Assembly: GCF_036013645.1 (NCBI RefSeq)
Contig: NZ_CP107869.1
Location: forward strand, 1,240,001-1,304,000
Direction of reading: 5' to 3'
DNA: 64,000 bases
Origin: Streptomyces sp. NBC_00490
GTDB taxonomy: Bacteria; Actinomycetota; Actinomycetes; Streptomycetales; Streptomycetaceae
Each line of letters opens with the position of its first letter. The first letter of the stretch is position 1. The notes under the pieces are model-generated. The model saw only the letters and a list, made by a program, of their open reading frames with translations, was not told where the DNA came from and made no database searches. The position numbers and the translations under genes were made by a program. Positions 31,788 to 42,360 of this stretch are shown here, in pieces.

Positions 31788-32703
31788 GTCAGAGCCTTGT
31801 CGACGACCAGGCCGAGGCCGCCCTCGGCCTCGTCCGCCCGGTCGAGCCGGGAACCCGGGGGAAGCCGGGACGGGGCCGTGCCGACGTACGGCAGGTGCTG
31901 CGGTTCCTGTCGCGGCGCCCCGGTCTGCTGGTGTCGGCGGTCGTCGTCGTGCTGGTGGTGCTGGCCTCGTTCTGGCCGGACCTGTTCACCTCGCAGGATC
32001 CCCTCAAGGGGGTGCCGTCCGAGAACTTCCGTGCCCCGAACGGCAGTCACTGGTTCGGCACGGACGAACTGGGCCGCGATGTGTTCTCGCGTGTGGTCCA
32101 CGGCGCCCAGCTCTCCCTCAAGGCGACGATCATCGCGGTCCTGGTCGCGTTCGTGGTCGGTGGTCTGCTCGGTGTGGTCGCCGGGTTCGTGGGCCGTTGG
32201 GTCGACGACGTGCTGATGCGCTTCGTCGACGTCCTCCTCGCCATCCCCGCGCTGTTCCTGTCGCTGGCCCTCGTCACCGCGCTCGGGTACGGGACGGTGA
32301 AGGTGGCGATCGCGGTCGGCATCGCCAGCGTCGCCTCCTTCGCCCGGGTGGCGCGCGCCGAGGTCCTGCGGGTACGGCAGGCGGTGTTCGTGGAGGCATC
32401 CCGTGCGAGCGGGGCCCGCTGGTACTCGGTGCTGGGACGGCACGTCCTGCCCAACGCGGCCGGGCCGGTCGTCGTCCTGGCCACGCTGGACTTCGGCGCC
32501 TCGATCCTGGCCGTCTCGGCGCTCAGCTTCCTCGGCTACGGCGCACCGCCGCCGGCCCCGGAGTGGGGGACGTTGATCTCCGACGGCCGCAACTACCTCG
32601 CCAACGCCTGGTGGTTGACCGCACTGCCCGGGCTGGCGATCGCCGCGACCGTGCTGGCCGCCAACCGCATCGCCAGGGCGCTCGACGGCGAATGGTCCCG
32701 ACG

Positions 32704-32707
<4 letters not shown>
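31784..32707 (+). CDS. ABC transporter permease, DppC-like
   Basis: A 307-residue permease with an N-terminal soluble stretch (about 40 residues) and six membrane helices. NGSHWFGTDELGRDVFSRVVHGAQLSL is the DppC signature, and the EAA loop is EASRASGARWYSVLGRHVLPNAAG. It overlaps the upstream permease and the downstream ATPase by four bases each, so the three are translationally coupled. Confidence 0.92.
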
Positions 32708-34380
<1,673 letters not shown>

Positions 34381-34635
34381 GGACCAGGGTCGTATGAGCG
34401 AGTCGGGCGAGCGGTCGGACTTCGACGGCGCCTGGATCCGACAGCGCCGCCTCGAACACGGCGTCGGTTCGGTGCCCCCGACGCCGTCGTCCACTCGCCG
34501 GGCAGCGTCCGGCGACCGCCGGCGCGGCCACCCGGGCCCACCCCGCGCACTGCTCCGTTCGAGTGGTGCGTTCGGGCCCCCGGTCGTAGCGTCGGTACAG
34601 GGGTATCTGTCGGCGGGGGGCAGCGGGGAGCGGTT
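34381..34635. other. gap after the transporter operon
   Basis: No convincing gene. An ATG at 34394 opens a frame (SESGERSDFDGAWIRQRRLEHG) that loses protein-like character after about 25 codons; it may be a remnant. The ribosome site of the next gene (GGGGAG, 34624-34629) lies at the end. Confidence 0.5.
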
Positions 34636-35103
34636 ATGCGTATGCGTGCACTCACGACGGCGGTCACGCTCTGCGCGGTCGCCTCCTTGGCCACCGCGGC
34701 GGGCACGCCGCCCGCGGCCCGGTCCGTCCCGGCACCCGCCGCGCAGACCGCACGGCAGCCCACCGCGCTTCCGGTCCTCGTCGACTGCTTCTGGCACCCG
34801 CACATACGTCCGGCCGACTTCATGCTCGCCTGCGGTGACGGCAACAGTCGCCTGACCTCGCTCCGCTGGTCCCAGTGGGGCACGGATGCGGCGCGGGCCA
34901 AGGGCGTGAACTGGGTCAACGACTGCAAGCCGTACTGCGCGGCAGGCCGCTTCCACGCCTATCCGGTGACCGTACGGCTCGACCACCCGCAGCCCTGGAA
35001 GAAGCGGCCCCAGCTCTCGCACTACTCCCGGATCACGCTGGAGTACACGGACGGGCGGCCCGCGCGGTACGCGCAGACCGTGTCCTATCCGCTCTGGAAC
35101 TGA
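34636..35103 (+). CDS. secreted protein of unknown function
   Basis: A 155-residue exported protein. Signal peptide residues 1-24 (LTTAVTLCAVASLATAAG). The mature part holds four cysteines (CFWHPHIRPADFMLACGDG and CKPYCAAG), arranged like a small disulfide-linked domain. Actinobacterial homologues are hypothetical. ATG 34636 follows GGGGAG. It is convergent with the MFS gene. Confidence 0.75.
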   Translation: MRMRALTTAVTLCAVASLATAAGTPPAARSVPAPAAQTARQPTALPVLVDCFWHPHIRPADFMLACGDGNSRLTSLRWSQWGTDAARAKGVNWVNDCKPYCAAGRFHAYPVTVRLDHPQPWKKRPQLSHYSRITLEYTDGRPARYAQTVSYPLWN

Positions 35104-35117
35104 GCCGCCCGCTCCGC

Positions 35118-36323
35118 CTACGGAGCGGCGGTGACCTGCTCGGACTGCGCGCTCGACGACGTGACCACCTCGGAGCGTCGGCCGCCCCGGTCCATGGCGC
35201 CGCCCATGAACGCCAGCCCCAGCCCGGCCACGCCCAGGGCCGCGCCGACCAGGGCGGGCGAGGTCCAGCCCCAGCCCGCGGAGATGGCGAGACCGCCGAG
35301 CCAGGCGCCGCCCGCGTTGGCCAGGTTGAACGCGGAGTGGTTGGAGGCCGCGGCCATGGTCGGAGCGTCCTTCGCCTTGGCCATCAGCAGCATCTGGACG
35401 GGCGTGGTGATGAGGGCGCCCATCGCGCCGATGAGGGTGATCGTCACCAGGGCGGGCACGGTGCTGTGGACGGCGAAGTAGAACACCACGAGTGCCGAGC
35501 TCAGCAGGGCGAGCCCCGCGTACAGCGTCGGCCGCAGCGCGCGGTCCGTGAGCGGGCCCGCGACCAGCGTGCCGAGCGTCATGCCGACGCCGTAGAGCGC
35601 GAGGACCAAGGTGGTGGACGAGTCGGACAGGCCCGTCACGTTGGTCAGCATCGGCACCAGGTAGCTGTAGACGGCGAAGAACCCGCCGAATCCCACGACC
35701 GCGGTGGCCAGGCCGATGACCACCTGCTTGTTGCCCATCGCGCGCAGCTCGCGCCCGACGCCGGAGTGCTCTCCGCGGGGCTGGTGGGGGACGAAGACGG
35801 CCAGCGCGGCCAGCGCGACGAGTCCGATGACGGCCACCGCTACGTAGGCGGAGCGCCAGCCGAGCTGCTGACCGAGCGCGGTACCGGCGGGGACGCCGAC
35901 GATGTTGGCGACGGTCAGTCCGAGGAACATCTTCGACACCGCGCGTGCGGCCCGGTCGGGCGTGACCAGCCGGGACGCCACGACCGCGCCCACACCGAAC
36001 AGCGCTCCGTGGGGCAGACCGGCCAGGAAACGTGCGGCGAACAGCAGGCCGAAGTCAGGCGCGAGCGCGGACGCGACGTTGCCGATGACGAACAGTCCGG
36101 ACAGGAGCAGCAGCAGCCGCTTGTGGGGGATGCGCGCGCCGATGCCCGTCAGCACGGGGGCGCCGACGACGACACCGAGCGCGTAGGCGGAGACGATATT
36201 GCCCGCTTGCGGTACGGACACGCCGATCCCGTCAGCGATCTGGGGCAGCAGTCCCATCGTGGCGAACTCGGTCGTGCCGATGCCGAAAGCGACAACAGCC
36301 AGGGCCAGGAGAGCCAGTGGCAT
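35118..36323 (-). CDS. MFS transporter, DHA1 (drug:H+ antiporter) family
   Basis: A 401-residue, 12-helix exporter of the AraJ/CmlR branch: GIGTTEFATMGLLPQIADGIGVS at helix 1 and GARIPHKRLLLLLSGLFVIGN for motif A; helix 5 has AVSKMFLGLTVANIVGVPAGTALGQ (motif C). It should export small molecules such as sugars efflux substrates or chloramphenicol-like drugs. ATG 36323 is chosen by fit to helix 1; a longer open frame upstream adds unrelated residues. It is paralogous to the MFS gene at 47553. Confidence 0.9.
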   Translation of the reverse strand: MPLALLALAVVAFGIGTTEFATMGLLPQIADGIGVSVPQAGNIVSAYALGVVVGAPVLTGIGARIPHKRLLLLLSGLFVIGNVASALAPDFGLLFAARFLAGLPHGALFGVGAVVASRLVTPDRAARAVSKMFLGLTVANIVGVPAGTALGQQLGWRSAYVAVAVIGLVALAALAVFVPHQPRGEHSGVGRELRAMGNKQVVIGLATAVVGFGGFFAVYSYLVPMLTNVTGLSDSSTTLVLALYGVGMTLGTLVAGPLTDRALRPTLYAGLALLSSALVVFYFAVHSTVPALVTITLIGAMGALITTPVQMLLMAKAKDAPTMAAASNHSAFNLANAGGAWLGGLAISAGWGWTSPALVGAALGVAGLGLAFMGGAMDRGGRRSEVVTSSSAQSEQVTAAP

Positions 36324-36714
36324 GGCGCAGGTGAACCTTTCAGATGTGGTGCAAGGAAAAAAGAGGGAGCGGAGCGGGACCACGACCGGTGCGGCTCCCG
36401 GGCCCGGCATCATTGCCCGGCGCCCCCCAGGGCATGAAGAGCCCACAACGAGTGCAGCAGTGGCGCGGAGCCGGGAATTCCAAGATCCCGCCCCCCTCTT
36501 CATGATCCATGTCACATCGGTACGGCGGCCCTCCCCCGTCGGTCGTACGAGGCACCACGCGGCGCACTGGGCCACCACCACCCGGGCCCTGCGCCACCCT
36601 GTGCATCCGTGCGCCCGGCCGCGTGGCCGGTTCCCGCCCGCTGATCGAGCATTCGTTCGGCTCGCGGGGTAGTCCTCCGGAATCGGCGTAAGCAGATGCA
36701 GGGGGGCTGACACT
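36324..36714. other. gap upstream of the MFS exporter and the TTA-containing gene
   Basis: No gene, repeat or clear promoter box is seen in these 391 bases. The frames that cross it lack protein-like composition. It must contain divergent promoters for the MFS gene and for the gene at 36715; AGGGGGG at 36700-36706 serves the latter. Confidence 0.5.
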
Positions 36715-37389
36715 GTGGCACGCCCGTCGTGGACGTCCGAGCCGGCCGAGGAACAGCGCCACCGAAAACGGGACACGGTACGCCGACTGCGCGCCCAGGG
36801 CCGCTATGGACCCAGATTCCGCGATGTCCTGCCCGCCTTCGCCGTCCTGGCGGTGGCGGTGTGCGCGGTCGTCGCCGGCCTCGTCGTGGGTTCCCGCGCC
36901 GCCGGGGTCGTCGTCCCGGTCACCGGCGTACTCCTGCTGGCGGTCGTCCTCGTCATCGTGATCAGGCGCCGCCGCCCGGGCGCCCGACGCCGCCGCGGCC
37001 ACTACACCCCGCAGGAACTGTTCGACCTCGACATCCAGGGCCTGGCCCTCGCGGTGGCACGGATGCTGCGCCGCGACCACTGGAAGGTTCGCCTGTTACC
37101 CGCACCGGACCGGCCACGCCTGTGCGCCCGGCATCCGGACGGCCGCCGGCTCGACGTGGCCTTCCGCCCGGTCGCGGAACCGTTACCCGACGAGGCCCTC
37201 CCCCACTCCCACGCCCACCGCGAGAATCCGCACTCACTTCTCCACCTGGTCGTGCACCGAGGCACTTTCCAGGCCCGGGACATCCGGTGGGCACAGCGCG
37301 AAGGCAACACGTTCCTGCTGGACAACCCCGCGTTGGAACGCTGGGCGCAGGGCGCACAACTCGACGAGCTGCTCCCCAGGGACCGCTGA
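36715..37389 (+). CDS. two-helix membrane protein with Mrr-like C-terminal domain; two TTA codons
   Basis: A 224-residue protein. Two membrane helices (residues 40-60 and 66-82), a basic stretch, then a domain of about 120 residues (ELFDLDIQGLALAVARMLRRDHWKVRLLPA, LDVAFRP, VHRGTFQARDIRWA) that resembles restriction-endonuclease-like Mrr_cat folds of Streptomyces; catalytic D/E-x-K residues are not certain. Codons 128 and 157 (37096-37098, 37183-37185) are TTA, which should make translation bldA-dependent. GTG 36715 is the start. Confidence 0.65.
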   Translation: MARPSWTSEPAEEQRHRKRDTVRRLRAQGRYGPRFRDVLPAFAVLAVAVCAVVAGLVVGSRAAGVVVPVTGVLLLAVVLVIVIRRRRPGARRRRGHYTPQELFDLDIQGLALAVARMLRRDHWKVRLLPAPDRPRLCARHPDGRRLDVAFRPVAEPLPDEALPHSHAHRENPHSLLHLVVHRGTFQARDIRWAQREGNTFLLDNPALERWAQGAQLDELLPRDR

Positions 37390-37498
37390 CGTCACAGAGG
37401 ACGAGGGCACGGTCGTGGCAGGCGAACGCGAGGCCCGGCAACCGCGGAGGGAGCCGCGGCCGACCCGGGCCTCGCTGGAGAGTGTCGCCACGAACCGG

Positions 37499-38497
37499 TC
37501 AGCCGGCGGCGAGGAGCTCCAGTGTGTCGATCACGCGGTTGGAGAAGCCCCACTCGTTGTCGTACCAGGCGACCACCTTGACGTGGCGGCCGTCGACGCG
37601 GGTGAGGGCCGAGTCGAAGATCGACGAGGCGGGATTGCCCACGATGTCGGTCGACACCAGCGGGTCCTCCGAGTACTCGAGGACGCCGGCGAGCGGCCCC
37701 TGCGCCGCGGCGCGGTACGCCGCCAGCACGTCGTCGCGCGTCACGTCGCGGGCGACGGTCGTGTTGAGTTCGACGATCGAGCCCACCGGCACCGGTACGC
37801 GGATCGAGTCGCCCGACAGCTTGCCTTCGAGGTTCGGCAGCACCAGGCCGATCGCCTTGGCGGCGCCGGTCGTGGTGGGCACGATGTTCACACCGGCGGC
37901 CCGGGCGCGACGGGCGTCGCGGTGCGGCCCGTCCTGGAGGTTCTGCTCCTGCGTGTAGGCGTGCACCGTCGTCATGAACCCGTGCTCGATACCGGCGAGG
38001 TCGTCGAGCACCTTGGCCAGGGGCGCGAGGGCGTTGGTGGTGCAGGAGGCGTTGGAGACGATCGTGTGCACGGCCGGGTCGTAGGAGTCGGTGTTGACCC
38101 CGAACGCGAGCGTCACGTCGGCGCCGTCCGACGGCGCGCTGACGAGCACCTTCTTCGCACCGGCGTCGAGGTGCGCGCGGGCGGCCTTGGCCGAGGTGAA
38201 GCGGCCGGTGGCCTCCAGCACGATGTCGACGCCGAGTTCGGCCCACGGCAGCTGTGCCGGTTCACGCTCGGCCGTCACCGTGATGCGCCGGCCGTCCACG
38301 ACGAGGGCGTCCCCGTCGACGGTGACCGGTCGGCCGAGCCGGCCGGCGGTGCTGTCGTAGGCGAGCAGCCGGGCCAGCGTGGCGGGCTCCGTGAGGTCGT
38401 TGACGGCGACGACCTCGAGGGAGCTGTCGCGTTCGAGCAGCGCGCGCAGCACATTGCGTCCGATGCGGCCGAATCCGTTGATGGCGATGCGAGTCAT
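37499..38497 (-). CDS. gap: glyceraldehyde-3-phosphate dehydrogenase
   Basis: A 332-residue GAPDH of normal length: NAD-binding INGFGRIGRN at residues 6-15, catalytic Cys152 in SNASCTTN, and AWYDNEWGFSNR near the C-terminus. Asp34 in VNDL favours NAD over NADP. It catalyses oxidative phosphorylation of glyceraldehyde-3-phosphate in glycolysis. It lies directly downstream of an AraC-type gene on the same strand, the arrangement known for gap-gapR in Streptomyces aureofaciens. Streptomyces often carry a second gap paralogue elsewhere; this type may be the one insensitive to pentalenolactone, which needs testing by alignment. Confidence 0.93.
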   Translation of the reverse strand: MTRIAINGFGRIGRNVLRALLERDSSLEVVAVNDLTEPATLARLLAYDSTAGRLGRPVTVDGDALVVDGRRITVTAEREPAQLPWAELGVDIVLEATGRFTSAKAARAHLDAGAKKVLVSAPSDGADVTLAFGVNTDSYDPAVHTIVSNASCTTNALAPLAKVLDDLAGIEHGFMTTVHAYTQEQNLQDGPHRDARRARAAGVNIVPTTTGAAKAIGLVLPNLEGKLSGDSIRVPVPVGSIVELNTTVARDVTRDDVLAAYRAAAQGPLAGVLEYSEDPLVSTDIVGNPASSIFDSALTRVDGRHVKVVAWYDNEWGFSNRVIDTLELLAAG

Positions 38498-38558
38498 GAG
38501 TGGTGTCCCTTCCCTTCACTTCACCACCAGGCTCGCTCGCGGCGCCTGTCGCTGACAG

Positions 38559-38572
38559 TGGCGAGATCGCCA
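38559..38572. promoter_or_regulatory. 14-base palindrome in the gap promoter region
   Basis: TGGCGA-GA-TCGCCA is a perfect dyad 62 bases before the gap start codon. AraC-type proteins usually bind direct repeats, so a different regulator cannot be excluded. Confidence 0.4.
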
Positions 38573-38585
38573 TGGTTCAAAAGGA

Positions 38586-38607
38586 TCCCGCCATAGCGCG
38601 GGCGGGA
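38586..38607 (-). terminator. hairpin directly after the regulator gene
   Basis: TCCCGCC (38586-38592) pairs with GGCGGGA (38601-38607) around 8 bases, touching the stop codon of the AraC-type gene at 38608. It would separate the regulator from gap transcription. Confidence 0.5.
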
Positions 38608-39564
38608 CTACTCACCTCGGGTGAAGGTGCGCCGGTACTCGCTCGGTGTGGTGCCGAGGATGCGCTGGAAGTGCAGGCGCAGGTTGGCGCCGGTGCCGAG
38701 GCCGACGTCGGTGGCGATCTGTTCGACGCTGCGCTGCGACCGTTCGAGCAGTTCGCGGGCCAGGTCGATGCGGGCCCGCATCACCCACTGCATCGGCGTG
38801 TAGCCGGTCTCCTCGACGAAGCGCCGGGAGAACGTGCGCGCCGACACCCCGGCTTCCCGCGCCAGTATCTCGAGGGTCAGCGGCTCACCGAGCCGGTGCA
38901 GCGCCCACTCGCGGGTGGCGCCGAAGCGCTCGCCGAGCGGCTCGGGAACGCTGCGCGGCACGTACTGGGCCTGGCCGCCGCTGCGGTAGGGGGCCGCGAC
39001 CAGTCGGCGGGCCGCGTGGTTCGACGCGGCCACCCCGAGGTCGCCGCGCAGGATGTGCAGACACAGGTCGATGCCGGAGGCGGCACCGGCCGAGGTGAGC
39101 ACCCTGCCCTCGTCGACGAACAGGACGTTCTCGTCGACCTGCACGAGCGGATGCCTGGCCATGAGTGCCCGCGTGTAGTGCCAGTGCGTCGTGGCCCGCC
39201 TGCCGTCGAGCAGGCCCGTCGCGGCGAGCGCGAAGGCACCCGTCGAGATGGCGGCGAGCCGCGCGCCCCGGGCGTGGGCGGCGATCAGAGCGTCGACGAC
39301 CCCCTGCGGCGGGTCGTCACGGTCCGGGAACCGGTAGCCGGGGACGAAGACGATGTCGGCCCACTCAAGTGCCTCGAGGCCGTGATCGACGTAGTACGAC
39401 AGACCGTCGCCGCCGGTCACGAGGCCGGGCGTCGCCCCGCACACCCGCACGTCGTACGGCATGCTCGCGCGCGTCGTGAAGACCTGCGCGGGAATGCCGA
39501 CGTCGAGCGGCTTCGCGCCTTCGAGCACAAGGACAGCGACGCGATGGAGGCGGGAGGTCGGCAC
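38608..39564 (-). CDS. gapR: GlxA/AraC-family regulator, GapR-like
   Basis: A 318-residue protein with an N-terminal DJ-1/PfpI-like domain (residues 10-165, VLVLEGAKPLDVGIPAQVF and AISTGAFALAATGLLDGRRATTHW) and two C-terminal AraC HTH motifs (residues 215-310, LEILAREAGVSARTFSRRFVEETGYTPMQWVMRARIDLARELLERS and ATDVGLGTGANLRLHFQRILGTTPSEYRR). The nucleophilic Cys of DJ-1 is Ser in AISTGAF. The position directly upstream of gap suggests the GapR regulator; the symbol is given by context. Confidence 0.8.
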   Translation of the reverse strand: MPTSRLHRVAVLVLEGAKPLDVGIPAQVFTTRASMPYDVRVCGATPGLVTGGDGLSYYVDHGLEALEWADIVFVPGYRFPDRDDPPQGVVDALIAAHARGARLAAISTGAFALAATGLLDGRRATTHWHYTRALMARHPLVQVDENVLFVDEGRVLTSAGAASGIDLCLHILRGDLGVAASNHAARRLVAAPYRSGGQAQYVPRSVPEPLGERFGATREWALHRLGEPLTLEILAREAGVSARTFSRRFVEETGYTPMQWVMRARIDLARELLERSQRSVEQIATDVGLGTGANLRLHFQRILGTTPSEYRRTFTRGE

Positions 39565-39659
39565 GGTGAAGAGGTTACGTGGGGTGTGACACCCACCCGC
39601 GCACCGAGCGGACGAAGGCGGGCACGGGCAGCGTCACCTGCTTGTCCTTGGCCGATGCC

Positions 39660-40913
39660 TCACACGGCCCGCACCGGATGCCGCACCACGGCGTCGAAGA
39701 GATAGCCCTGGGTGTTCGACACGGTCGTGTCCGGCTGGGTTCGGCCGGCGCTGTCCGTGGCGCGGGCGAGCAGGCTGTACGGGCCGGGGGCCGGTGGACG
39801 CCAGTCGGTGGACCAGCGGACCCAGCCGTCGCGGCGCGCGGCATCGTGCAGCCGGGCCCGGTGCCAGCGCTGCCCGCCGTCCGTGCTGACGTCCACACGG
39901 ACGATGCCGCCGGCCCCGGACCAGGAACGCCCTGTCAGCCGGTGCGCGCGGCCGGCGTCCAGGCTCGCGCCCCAGGCGAGCTCCCAGGCGCTCTTGACCG
40001 ACTGACGGGTCAGCGGGGCGCTGCCGCCCGGCGGATAGGAGTCCCCGAAGAGCCGGTAGAAGTCGGTGTTCCAGGGCGAGTACAGAGGCTGGGCCGACAC
40101 CTCGATGTCGCCGACCCACTTGATCGAGGCGATGCCGACCCAGGAGGGCACGAGAACACGCACGGGATGGCCGTGGTCGTACGGCAGTGGCTCGCCGTTC
40201 ATCTCGTACGCCAGCAGCACGTCGTCCAGCGCCTTGGACAGCGGCAGGGGTCGGCGGACCCGGCCGAGGTTGGTTCCGTCGGCGGTCACATAGTCGGGGT
40301 CCAGGCCGCGCGGCAGCACGTCCACGGCGGCACGGCTGAGTCCGGCGCGCTTGAGGACGTCGGCAAGCCGCACGCCGCGCCACCGGGCCGTGCCGATCGC
40401 TCCCAGCGTCCAGGCGGTGCCGGTGACGGTCTGACCCTGCTGGGTGCTGAAGAAACTGCGCCCGTTGCCCGCGCACTCCACGAACGCCGAACGGCTGACC
40501 GCGGGCAGCTTCTTGAGGTCATCCAGGGTGAACTCCACGCTCCCGCCGTGAACCAGCCCGTCCCCGTGCACGGTGAGAGTCCAGTCGGCGGCGTCGATGA
40601 CCGGGGTGGAGGTGTGGTTGCGGACGAAGAAGCGGTCCACGGGGGTGTGATAGCCGGTGGCCGCAAGGGCGTCGAACCGGGTCTCGGCGTTCGTGCCGCG
40701 CACCGTGAACCAGTCGTCGGGCAGCGGCTTCACGATCCCCGCCGAAGTAGCCGCCGCTGCCGTGGTGTTGAGGCCCGCGGGCACGGCGAGTGCGCCGCCC
40801 GCCGCGGCGAGCAGACGGAGCATGTCACGCCGTGACACCCCGTCCGCACGGGCCTCGCCGGCCAGCCACTGCCGGAGTCTGCGACGGTCGTAGGCGGATT
40901 CGTCGGTACGCAT
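39660..40913 (-). CDS. sulfite oxidase-like molybdopterin enzyme, TAT-exported
   Basis: A 417-residue protein. A twin-arginine signal (SRRDML at residues 27-32, then a hydrophobic stretch) points to export of the folded enzyme. The sulfite-oxidase molybdopterin domain spans about residues 90-270 with the metal-binding Cys147 in FVECAGNGRSFF, then a Mo-co dimerisation domain (residues 290-410, RLTGRSWSGAGGIVRVDVSTDGGQRW). No haem domain is fused. It should oxidise sulfite or a related sulfur/N-oxide compound outside the membrane. ATG 40913 follows AAAGG. Confidence 0.9.
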   Translation of the reverse strand: MRTDESAYDRRRLRQWLAGEARADGVSRRDMLRLLAAAGGALAVPAGLNTTAAAATSAGIVKPLPDDWFTVRGTNAETRFDALAATGYHTPVDRFFVRNHTSTPVIDAADWTLTVHGDGLVHGGSVEFTLDDLKKLPAVSRSAFVECAGNGRSFFSTQQGQTVTGTAWTLGAIGTARWRGVRLADVLKRAGLSRAAVDVLPRGLDPDYVTADGTNLGRVRRPLPLSKALDDVLLAYEMNGEPLPYDHGHPVRVLVPSWVGIASIKWVGDIEVSAQPLYSPWNTDFYRLFGDSYPPGGSAPLTRQSVKSAWELAWGASLDAGRAHRLTGRSWSGAGGIVRVDVSTDGGQRWHRARLHDAARRDGWVRWSTDWRPPAPGPYSLLARATDSAGRTQPDTTVSNTQGYLFDAVVRHPVRAV

Positions 40914-41026
40914 GAGTGTCTGACCTTTCATGGGAGCGGCCAAGAGCGAGGGGCGGCGGCCGGGTGCGACAAAGCACCGCACAGCGGCGAAGGGAGCAAG
41001 GCGCCCAGGGGTACGAGAGATGCCAA

Positions 41027-41043
41027 CCGGCCTGTTCGGCCGG
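41027..41043 (-). terminator. hairpin between Cys leader peptide and sulfite oxidase gene
   Basis: CCGGCC-TGTTC-GGCCGG, a perfect 6-base stem, lies 19 bases past the leader stop codon and 114 bases before the sulfite oxidase start. It is placed where an attenuator hairpin would be expected. Confidence 0.45.
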
Positions 41044-41061
41044 GGAGTCAGGCGAGGAAGG

Positions 41062-41139
41062 TCAACAACAGCCGCACGAGGCGAGCACGCAGGACCGCTG
41101 GACGGCGGGGCGGCGTCGGCTGAGGATCATGCGGGCCAT
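41062..41139 (-). CDS. Cys-rich putative leader peptide upstream of the sulfite oxidase gene
   Basis: A 25-residue frame (22 residues from the second ATG at 41130). The end reads SCVLASCGCC followed directly by the stop, so three of the last four codons are Cys. Poly-cysteine leader frames are known from mycobacteria as cysteine-responsive attenuators of sulfur genes. No Shine-Dalgarno site is visible, which fits leaderless translation. The basic middle (LSRRRPAVQR) is like that of other actinobacterial leader peptides. The gap of 309 bases before the sulfite oxidase holds nothing else. Confidence 0.6.
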   Translation of the reverse strand: MARMILSRRRPAVQRSCVLASCGCC

Positions 41140-41222
41140 CGTACGAGGAAAGGCGAGCCGTCCGACAGATGCGGAGGCCACGAAATGGCGGGACCGGTCC
41201 TGACGGCCTCTAAGTTCGGACC

Positions 41223-41618
41223 ATGACGATCACCTATGAGTGGCGAGGCGACATCGACAACTCGGCCCTCAACGCACTGCATGCCGAAGGGTTCGGCGGT
41301 CCGGTCGGGCAGACGGGCTGGCGCGCCAGACTTCACCGTCACAGCCTCGGTTGGGTCTGCGCCCGGGAAGGCGATCGACTGGTCGGCTTCGTCAACGTCG
41401 CCTGGGACGGCGGGGTCCATGCCTTCGTTCTGGATACGGTCGTGGCTCAGCGCGACCGCTCGCGCGGGGTGGGAGCCGCGCTGGTCAAGGCGGCTGCCGA
41501 GGGAAGTCGTACTGCGGGGTGCGAGTGGCTGCACGTCGACTTCGAGGAGCATCTGCGGTCGTTCTACTTCGAGGCGTGTGGCTTCAAGGAGACTGCGGCA
41601 GGGCTGATCGCCCTGTGA
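41223..41618 (+). CDS. GNAT family N-acetyltransferase
   Basis: A 131-residue acetyltransferase. VLDTVVAQRDRSRGVGAALVKAAAEGSR carries motif A (RSRGVG, residues 78-83), and FYFEACGFKET is motif B. Short N-terminus, typical for the small GNATs of Streptomyces. ATG 41223 is 83 bases from the divergent Cys leader peptide and lacks a clear ribosome site. Confidence 0.85.
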   Translation: MTITYEWRGDIDNSALNALHAEGFGGPVGQTGWRARLHRHSLGWVCAREGDRLVGFVNVAWDGGVHAFVLDTVVAQRDRSRGVGAALVKAAAEGSRTAGCEWLHVDFEEHLRSFYFEACGFKETAAGLIAL

Positions 41619-41639
41619 CGCTGCGCCCCCGACCGTGCG

Positions 41640-42176
41640 TCAGTCTTCGGTCGCGCGGGACATGGCTTCGGCGATCATGCGGGCGGCGAAGTCACGGTTG
41701 TCCGTGAGCCGGTTGATGTGCTCCGCGAGCAACAGGGCTGTCGCTTCCAGGGAGTTCATCTCGTCCTTCGTCCAGTCCCCGTACTGCTTGCGCCACAGGC
41801 TGGGGCTGAGTCCGGTGCCTGCGGCGACGACCAGACCGGCCATGGTGGGGATGACCTCGGGACGGATGCTCTTGGGCATCATGCGCAGCGAGGCCACGAG
41901 GCCGGGCAGCACGTACTCGATGACGTCCCTGTCATGGTCCTCGTAGGCCATCCGCAGCCAGCGCATGAACATGTAGATGAGCGTGCAGGCGCCGTCCACC
42001 AGGTCATCGGCGTCCTCGGGGGCCAGCGACGCGGTGAACTGCTCGGTCAGCTGCCGCTGTAGGGGATCGGTCTCGGCCCCGTCGCCGTACATGGCCTTCA
42101 GCCGGGAGTCGATCATCATGAGCGCTGCGCCCACATCGCCGGCGGGAGCGTACTGGGGGTCGCAGGGCGATGTCAT
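41640..42176 (-). CDS. hypothetical helical protein
   Basis: A 178-residue, mostly alpha-helical protein (residues 15-175) without a recognised domain; LVDGACTLIYMFMRWLRMAYEDHDRDVIEYVLPGLVASLR is the longest helix-rich segment. It is neither secreted nor membrane-bound by inspection. ATG 42176 follows GAGGA; the longer frame to 42275 is not supported. Convergent with the GNAT gene (21-base gap). Confidence 0.6.
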   Translation of the reverse strand: MTSPCDPQYAPAGDVGAALMMIDSRLKAMYGDGAETDPLQRQLTEQFTASLAPEDADDLVDGACTLIYMFMRWLRMAYEDHDRDVIEYVLPGLVASLRMMPKSIRPEVIPTMAGLVVAAGTGLSPSLWRKQYGDWTKDEMNSLEATALLLAEHINRLTDNRDFAARMIAEAMSRATED

Positions 42177-42360
42177 AGGATTCCTCCTCGGCCCCACCGG
42201 GGGCAACGCAGCGTGCCAGTACGGTAACCCAGCGAAGAAGGGGCGGTCGATGCGGTGAGGGCTGACAGCGGCCACTGCTCGAACAGCCGTGTCAGTCAGC
42301 CGGATATCCTGCCGCGAACCAGCACACGCTCACCAGTAGCGCGTCTGACGGGGAGGAAAC

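Noticed and set aside
34394..34635. short frame SESGERSDFDGAWIRQRRLEHG after the ABC ATPase
   Set aside because: Protein-like only for about 25 codons, then random composition; too weak to call a gene.
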